Assembly: GCF_023156245.1 (NCBI RefSeq)
Contig: NZ_JAKZAH010000012.1
Location: forward strand, 32,467 to 96,466
Length of the DNA: 64,000 bases
Reading direction: 5' to 3'
From: Marinobacter bryozoorum
GTDB taxonomy: Bacteria > Pseudomonadota > Gammaproteobacteria > Pseudomonadales > Oleiphilaceae
Both the position numbers and the translations under genes were made by a program. The notes under the pieces are model-generated. The model did no database searches and was not told where the DNA came from. It saw only the letters and a program-made list of their open reading frames with translations. Positions 62,811 to 64,000 of the stretch are shown one piece after another (position 1 is the first letter of the stretch; each line of letters starts with the position of its first letter).

Positions 62811-63535
62811 ACGTCTGCGTGATAGGTAATAGTCATGTTGGTGCGCTAAAAAAGGCATGGGACGAGTTGGCGTGTGATTATCCCAATGTAAATTTATTTT
62901 TTTTTGCAAGGGGGAGTAATTCGTTAGAGTACCTTAATGTTAAGAATGGCTTTTTGGTTCCTGGTAATGATAAGGTAAAGCAAGCTTTTATCTATACTTC
63001 TGGAGGCAGGGAGAGTGTAGATCCGAAAGAATATGATGTGTTTTTGGTTTATGGACTGGGGTTAGGTGGATTTTTTGTTGGTAACGATTCATTTTATTCA
63101 AGATCTCTCTTGCAGCAGGCATGTATTGATCATTTAAAAAAAACTTTGTCTTTAAATGTTTTTAAAAAATTAAGATCAATAACTGATAAAAAAATTTATG
63201 TTGGGCATAGCCCGTTACCTGCTGCTCATAAAGTCGATGAGTCTGATTGTAATAATTTGGACTACTTTAATGGCATTGAGGTACTTAATAGTCATTTCTA
63301 TGAGGGTTTGAACTCTATGATTCTACCCCAGCCTGAAAAGACTTTATGTAGTGGTAGATTTACTTGTCGCAGTTATTCTAGTGGTAGTTTCACGCTAGAT
63401 GTTGGCAATAAGGGCGGTGGGGAGCTTCATCCAGAAGTAGATGTTAAGCATATGAATAAGATGTTTGGAAGATTATGGCTTGTCGATTTTCTTTCAGAGT
63501 TATTACCTGATCAAGAGTTTTATGGTGGTGAGTGA
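62807..63535 (+). CDS. Putative SGNH-like protein
   Basis: A 242-aa protein that starts MNVCVIGNSHVGALKKAW, where GNSH looks like the first block of an SGNH-type fold. HPEVDVKHMNKMF near the C-terminus could supply the catalytic His. AAGGAGG sits just before ATG 62807, and the start overlaps the GSCFA stop. It likely works with the GSCFA protein on capsule modification. AT-rich. Function is not established. Confidence 0.65.
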   Translation: MNVCVIGNSHVGALKKAWDELACDYPNVNLFFFARGSNSLEYLNVKNGFLVPGNDKVKQAFIYTSGGRESVDPKEYDVFLVYGLGLGGFFVGNDSFYSRSLLQQACIDHLKKTLSLNVFKKLRSITDKKIYVGHSPLPAAHKVDESDCNNLDYFNGIEVLNSHFYEGLNSMILPQPEKTLCSGRFTCRSYSSGSFTLDVGNKGGGELHPEVDVKHMNKMFGRLWLVDFLSELLPDQEFYGGE

Positions 63536-63646
63536 CGTTTACGAGCAGAATTTCACTCCCTCCCCTTTTTTTGGGGTGTAAAGTTAAGGGAACTATTGAG
63601 AACTAATAAACTATGGCCGCTGGCATCTACAAGATTGGGTGACAAT

Positions 63647-64000
63647 ATGGTTCAACGCCCCTCCGTGACCAACTACACCACTATAGTCTTTGACTGCGAT
63701 GGCGTGGTGCTCCACTCCAACAAGGTCAAGACCGAAGCCTTCTACCAAGCCACCTTGCCTTACGGGGAAGCCGCCGCTCAGGCCATGGTCGATTACCACG
63801 TCGCCAACGGCGGTGTGTCGCGCTATAAGAAGTTTGCTCATTTCCTGGAACAGATCGCACCTAACCACACCACGCAGCAGGGCCCAGACCTGGAGGCGCT
63901 GCTGCAGGCTTATGCCAGTTATGTGCGAGAGGGGCTCTTGAGCTGTGAGGTGGCTCCGGGGCTCGAAGCGCTACGCGAGCAGACCCCTGATGCCCGCTGG
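63647..64000 (+). CDS. HAD-superfamily hydrolase, cut by the window end
   Basis: The first 118 residues of a HAD phosphatase. TTIVFDCDGVVLHSNKVKTE contains the DxDG nucleophile motif, followed by a helical cap. GGGTGA precedes ATG 63647. GC-rich again, like the aldolase and CMP-transferase genes, from which two AT-rich genes separate it. It may dephosphorylate an ulosonic-acid phosphate before CMP activation, as KdsC does for Kdo. The C-terminal motifs lie outside the window. Confidence 0.85.
   Translation, partial: MVQRPSVTNYTTIVFDCDGVVLHSNKVKTEAFYQATLPYGEAAAQAMVDYHVANGGVSRYKKFAHFLEQIAPNHTTQQGPDLEALLQAYASYVREGLLSCEVAPGLEALREQTPDARW

Overview
The window reads as chromosomal DNA of a marine gammaproteobacterium, most likely close to Marinobacter. 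This is an inference from three things: a complete MSHA-type pilus operon, the glnA-ntrB-ntrC / typA neighbourhood, and GC-rich codon use. No rRNA or tRNA gene was seen. The left end (1-2649) is a group II intron encoding a reverse transcriptase with an HNH domain. The last 77 nt of an identical copy sit directly in front of it, so the introns lie head to tail, or the sequence starts at an assembly-graph loop.

From 2846 to 19549 there are 17 tightly packed, mostly overlapping plus-strand genes for an MSHA type IV pilus: assembly platform, secretin, c-di-GMP-responsive ATPase MshE, major pilin MshA, minor pilins and the large surface protein MshQ. Convergent to it (19580-24579, minus strand) lie ntrC, ntrB, a DUF4124 gene and glnA. 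Readable NtrC boxes and sigma-54 promoters stand in front of glnA and, less clearly, ntrB. Between glnA and typA/bipA sit two damaged signalling genes. One is a CheB-CheR-PAS-GGDEF protein whose EAL domain is almost entirely deleted. The other is a bacteriophytochrome broken by a 29-bp tandem duplication.

From 32662 to the right edge everything is on the plus strand and forms a capsule locus of the ABC-transporter (KpsMTED/KpsC) type: wzi, a lipoprotein, kpsD, kpsM, kpsT, kpsE, a KpsC-like Kdo transferase and a GT4 enzyme, then sugar-nucleotide genes (rfbB, rfbD, wecB, wecC) and coiled-coil proteins. A perfect ops (RfaH recruitment) motif lies inside the first codons of wzi. Long inverted repeats with arms like GCCACGGAATCCACGG separate the sugar genes into cassettes. 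The right part carries a 1747-aa protein with four apparent glycosyltransferase domains, an AT-rich gene joining a DUF6270/SGNH-like domain to a heparinase II/III-like domain, and a GC-rich module of a DRE-TIM aldolase, a CMP-sugar synthetase and a HAD phosphatase (cut by the window end). That module is interrupted by two AT-rich SGNH/GSCFA genes.

The most interesting candidates for something undescribed are the aldolase/CMP-transferase/HAD module, which could make and activate an ulosonic acid without a NeuB-type synthase, together with the four-domain glycosyltransferase and the lyase fusion next to it. Functions in this region are inferred from motifs and context only.
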